Shown piece after piece: positions 42,334-43,814 of a stretch of DNA of 43,814 bases (within the stretch, counting starts at the first letter, position 1; every line of letters starts with the position of its first letter). The position numbers and the translations under genes are program-made. Source of the DNA: an uncultured Bacteroidales bacterium (GTDB taxonomy: Bacteria > Bacteroidota > Bacteroidia > Bacteroidales > Muribaculaceae); the NCBI GenBank assembly GCA_958418815.1, contig CATZGB010000024.1, positions 1 through 43,814 on the forward strand. The letters run 5' to 3'. The notes below the pieces were generated by a model. The model was given only the letters and a program-made list of their open reading frames with translations. It searched no databases and was not told the origin of the DNA.

Positions 42334-43779
42334 ATGGAAAACATAACGCGCAGACTGTTGCTGTTATTTTCTCTCTCGTTGACAATCCTCCTCCCGGGCA
42401 TACGCGCCGAGGCATCCCCGTTCAAAGTGACCGGAGAGACCGCCGACTCGGCCGGCGTGCCTGAGATATACGCCACCGTCAGGGTGTATGCCGCCGCCGA
42501 CTCGCTGAAGCCTGTGTCGCTCGGCGTGACCGACGACCTGGGCCGCTTCTCCCAGCAGCTGCCAAAAGCCGGCAGCTACCGCCTGACTGTCACCTCTGTC
42601 GGCAAGCAGCCCGTCGACCTCCCCTTCGAGGTCTCGGTCTCATCCCCGGTTAAAGACTTCGGCCACATCACGGTCTTGGAAAACAAAAACGAGCTGGGGG
42701 AAGTCGAGGTCGTGGCCCAGCGTCCGCTGGTCACCCGCGAAATCGACCGTATCGGCTATGATGTCAAAGCCGACCCTGAATCGCAGACCAACACCCTGCA
42801 GGAGATGCTACGGAAAGTGCCGCTGGTCACCGTAGAGGCCGACGGCACAATCAAGGTCAAAGGCTCGACCAGCTTCAAAATCTACAAAAACGGACGGCCC
42901 AACAACTCCTTCACCAAGAACGCCAAAGACATCTTCGCCGCCATCCCGGCCTCTTCCATCAAGAAAATCGAGGTAATCACCGACCCGGGGGCCCGCGAGG
43001 ACGCCGAAGGGGTGGGCGCGATACTCAACATCGTCACCGACTCCGAAAGCTCGCTGCGCGGCGTGACCGGCAACGCCTCCCTGTACATCGACAACAACAA
43101 CCTCGAACCGCTCCCCAACATCTACCTCACCTCACAAATCGACAAGGTCACATTCTCGGTCTACGGCGGCGAAAACAACTCCAACCACAAGGAGACCCGC
43201 CAGCGCAACGAGCAGCGCGACATATATTTCGAGACCGGCAACCGCCTCTACTCCTATGGCCAGTCGGAGAGCGTCAACCGCAGCGGCTGGGGCGGCATCG
43301 AGGCAAGCTGGGAGCCTGACACCCTCAACCTGCTCACACTCGAGGCCCAGGGATGGCTCTGGAACCGGAGCGACTACTCCGGATCGGGCCACACCGCCCT
43401 CTACGCTCCTGACGGCACAGAGCTTTACAGCTACTCGCGCCGCAATCTCGACCCGACGGCCAACTACTTCGACTTCGACGGTTCGGCCAACTACCAGCGC
43501 TCCACCCGCCGCAAGGGGGAGACCATAACCCTCAGCTACCGGCTCTCCACGACCCGACAGCACTCGGAGGCGCTCACCGAGTATGACGACAAGGTCAATT
43601 GCGGATTCCTCTACTCGGCCATCGGCAACGACACCCGCCAGACATTCTTCGAGCATACCGGCCAGGCCGACTGGAGCCGCCCCTTCGGCAACATCCACAA
43701 ACTCGATGTCGGAGCGAAGGCGATTTTCCGACGCAACCACTCCACCAACCTCCAGGAATACCGTATCCGTCCGAAATAG
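42334..43779 (+). CDS. Outer-membrane beta-barrel protein with CarboxypepD-like and plug domains, C-terminally truncated
   Basis: This frame gives 481 aa: a signal peptide (about 1-27), a carboxypeptidase-regulatory-like domain (VTGETADSAGVPEIYATV, about 30-120), a TonB-plug-like domain (NTLQEMLRKVPLVTVEADGTIKVKGS through AGVGAILNIVT-type block, about 150-235) and the first barrel strands rich in alternating aromatic residues. Members of this outer-membrane barrel family normally run to about 750-850 aa, so the barrel is roughly half present. It ends at a TAG (43777-43779) after NLQEYRIRPK, and the last 35 nt are AT-richer and do not continue the barrel in any frame I can follow. Insertion, frameshift or an assembly edge could explain this. 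Confidence 0.75.
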   Translation: MENITRRLLLLFSLSLTILLPGIRAEASPFKVTGETADSAGVPEIYATVRVYAAADSLKPVSLGVTDDLGRFSQQLPKAGSYRLTVTSVGKQPVDLPFEVSVSSPVKDFGHITVLENKNELGEVEVVAQRPLVTREIDRIGYDVKADPESQTNTLQEMLRKVPLVTVEADGTIKVKGSTSFKIYKNGRPNNSFTKNAKDIFAAIPASSIKKIEVITDPGAREDAEGVGAILNIVTDSESSLRGVTGNASLYIDNNNLEPLPNIYLTSQIDKVTFSVYGGENNSNHKETRQRNEQRDIYFETGNRLYSYGQSESVNRSGWGGIEASWEPDTLNLLTLEAQGWLWNRSDYSGSGHTALYAPDGTELYSYSRRNLDPTANYFDFDGSANYQRSTRRKGETITLSYRLSTTRQHSEALTEYDDKVNCGFLYSAIGNDTRQTFFEHTGQADWSRPFGNIHKLDVGAKAIFRRNHSTNLQEYRIRPK

Positions 43780-43814
43780 GCCGACTTTATCAAAGCGTTT
43801 TTGGTTGCGAACTT

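Noticed and set aside
1..43814. CRISPR arrays, IS elements, phage genes, rRNA
   Set aside because: I found no regularly spaced repeats, transposase or integrase motifs, or rRNA signatures on either strand.

Overview
The window reads as chromosomal DNA of a GC-rich member of the Bacteroidales, most likely Muribaculaceae-like. This is inferred, not searched. The support is: repeated -7 boxes of the Bacteroidetes type TAnnTTTG, some with TTTG about 20 nt upstream, in place of sigma-70 boxes; a fused MurF-alanine racemase; GSCFA, DUF4105, PD40-OmpA and CarboxypepD-plug proteins; Bacteroidetes-style SecA with a long insert; and scarce Shine-Dalgarno sequences. I see no phage, IS element, CRISPR array or rRNA.

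Layout. 1-2400: an AT-rich WG-repeat lipoprotein between hairpins, then a short possible gene remnant. 2.4-8.5 kb: an FKBP isomerase (minus), a PorE-like OmpA lipoprotein with a GSCFA partner, and murF-alr. 8.5-12.9 kb: a small TPR-like protein, a MINPP-like histidine phosphatase, a short conserved-looking minus-strand ORF, pgpA, a LolA/thioredoxin-like periplasmic protein and tpx. 13.0-15.5 kb: a tight ybaK-aroC-radical SAM operon. 15.6-17.0 kb: a PepSY-like exported protein and a divergent AlkD-like HEAT protein. 17.1-24.9 kb: a four-gene run (Lnb/DUF4105 membrane protein, a phosphatase-fold protein that has lost its active site, secA, and a proline-rich coiled-coil membrane protein) ending at a large palindrome. 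25.0-29.3 kb: an ArnT-like GT39 glycosyltransferase with proX on the minus strand, divergent from a NodB deacetylase and a GtrB/ArnC-like GT2; then a PMCA-type Ca2+ ATPase. 32.3-36.3 kb: an orphan TPR sensor kinase tail-to-tail with an SLC13/TrkA-C transporter. 36.5-39.2 kb: a 52-aa membrane protein, an AT-rich exported protein with a T9SS-like C-terminal domain, and a likely small RNA. 39.3-39.7 kb: two identical tRNA-Val(TAC) genes on the minus strand with promoter and terminator. 40.0-43.8 kb: purB, a Cof-type HAD hydrolase, and an outer-membrane barrel protein that stops early at the window edge.

Most notable: (1) the GT2 / NodB deacetylase / GT39 trio, which matches the gene content of the Francisella FlmF2-NaxD-FlmK and enterobacterial ArnC-ArnD-ArnT pathways that put an amino sugar on lipid A; (2) two promoters in which a G-tract sits exactly 19 nt before a TAnnTTTG box, one driving the CTD protein and the other a roughly 105-nt non-coding RNA with a clear terminator; (3) the apparent PafA-family pseudo-phosphatase kept between an Lnb-like protein and SecA.
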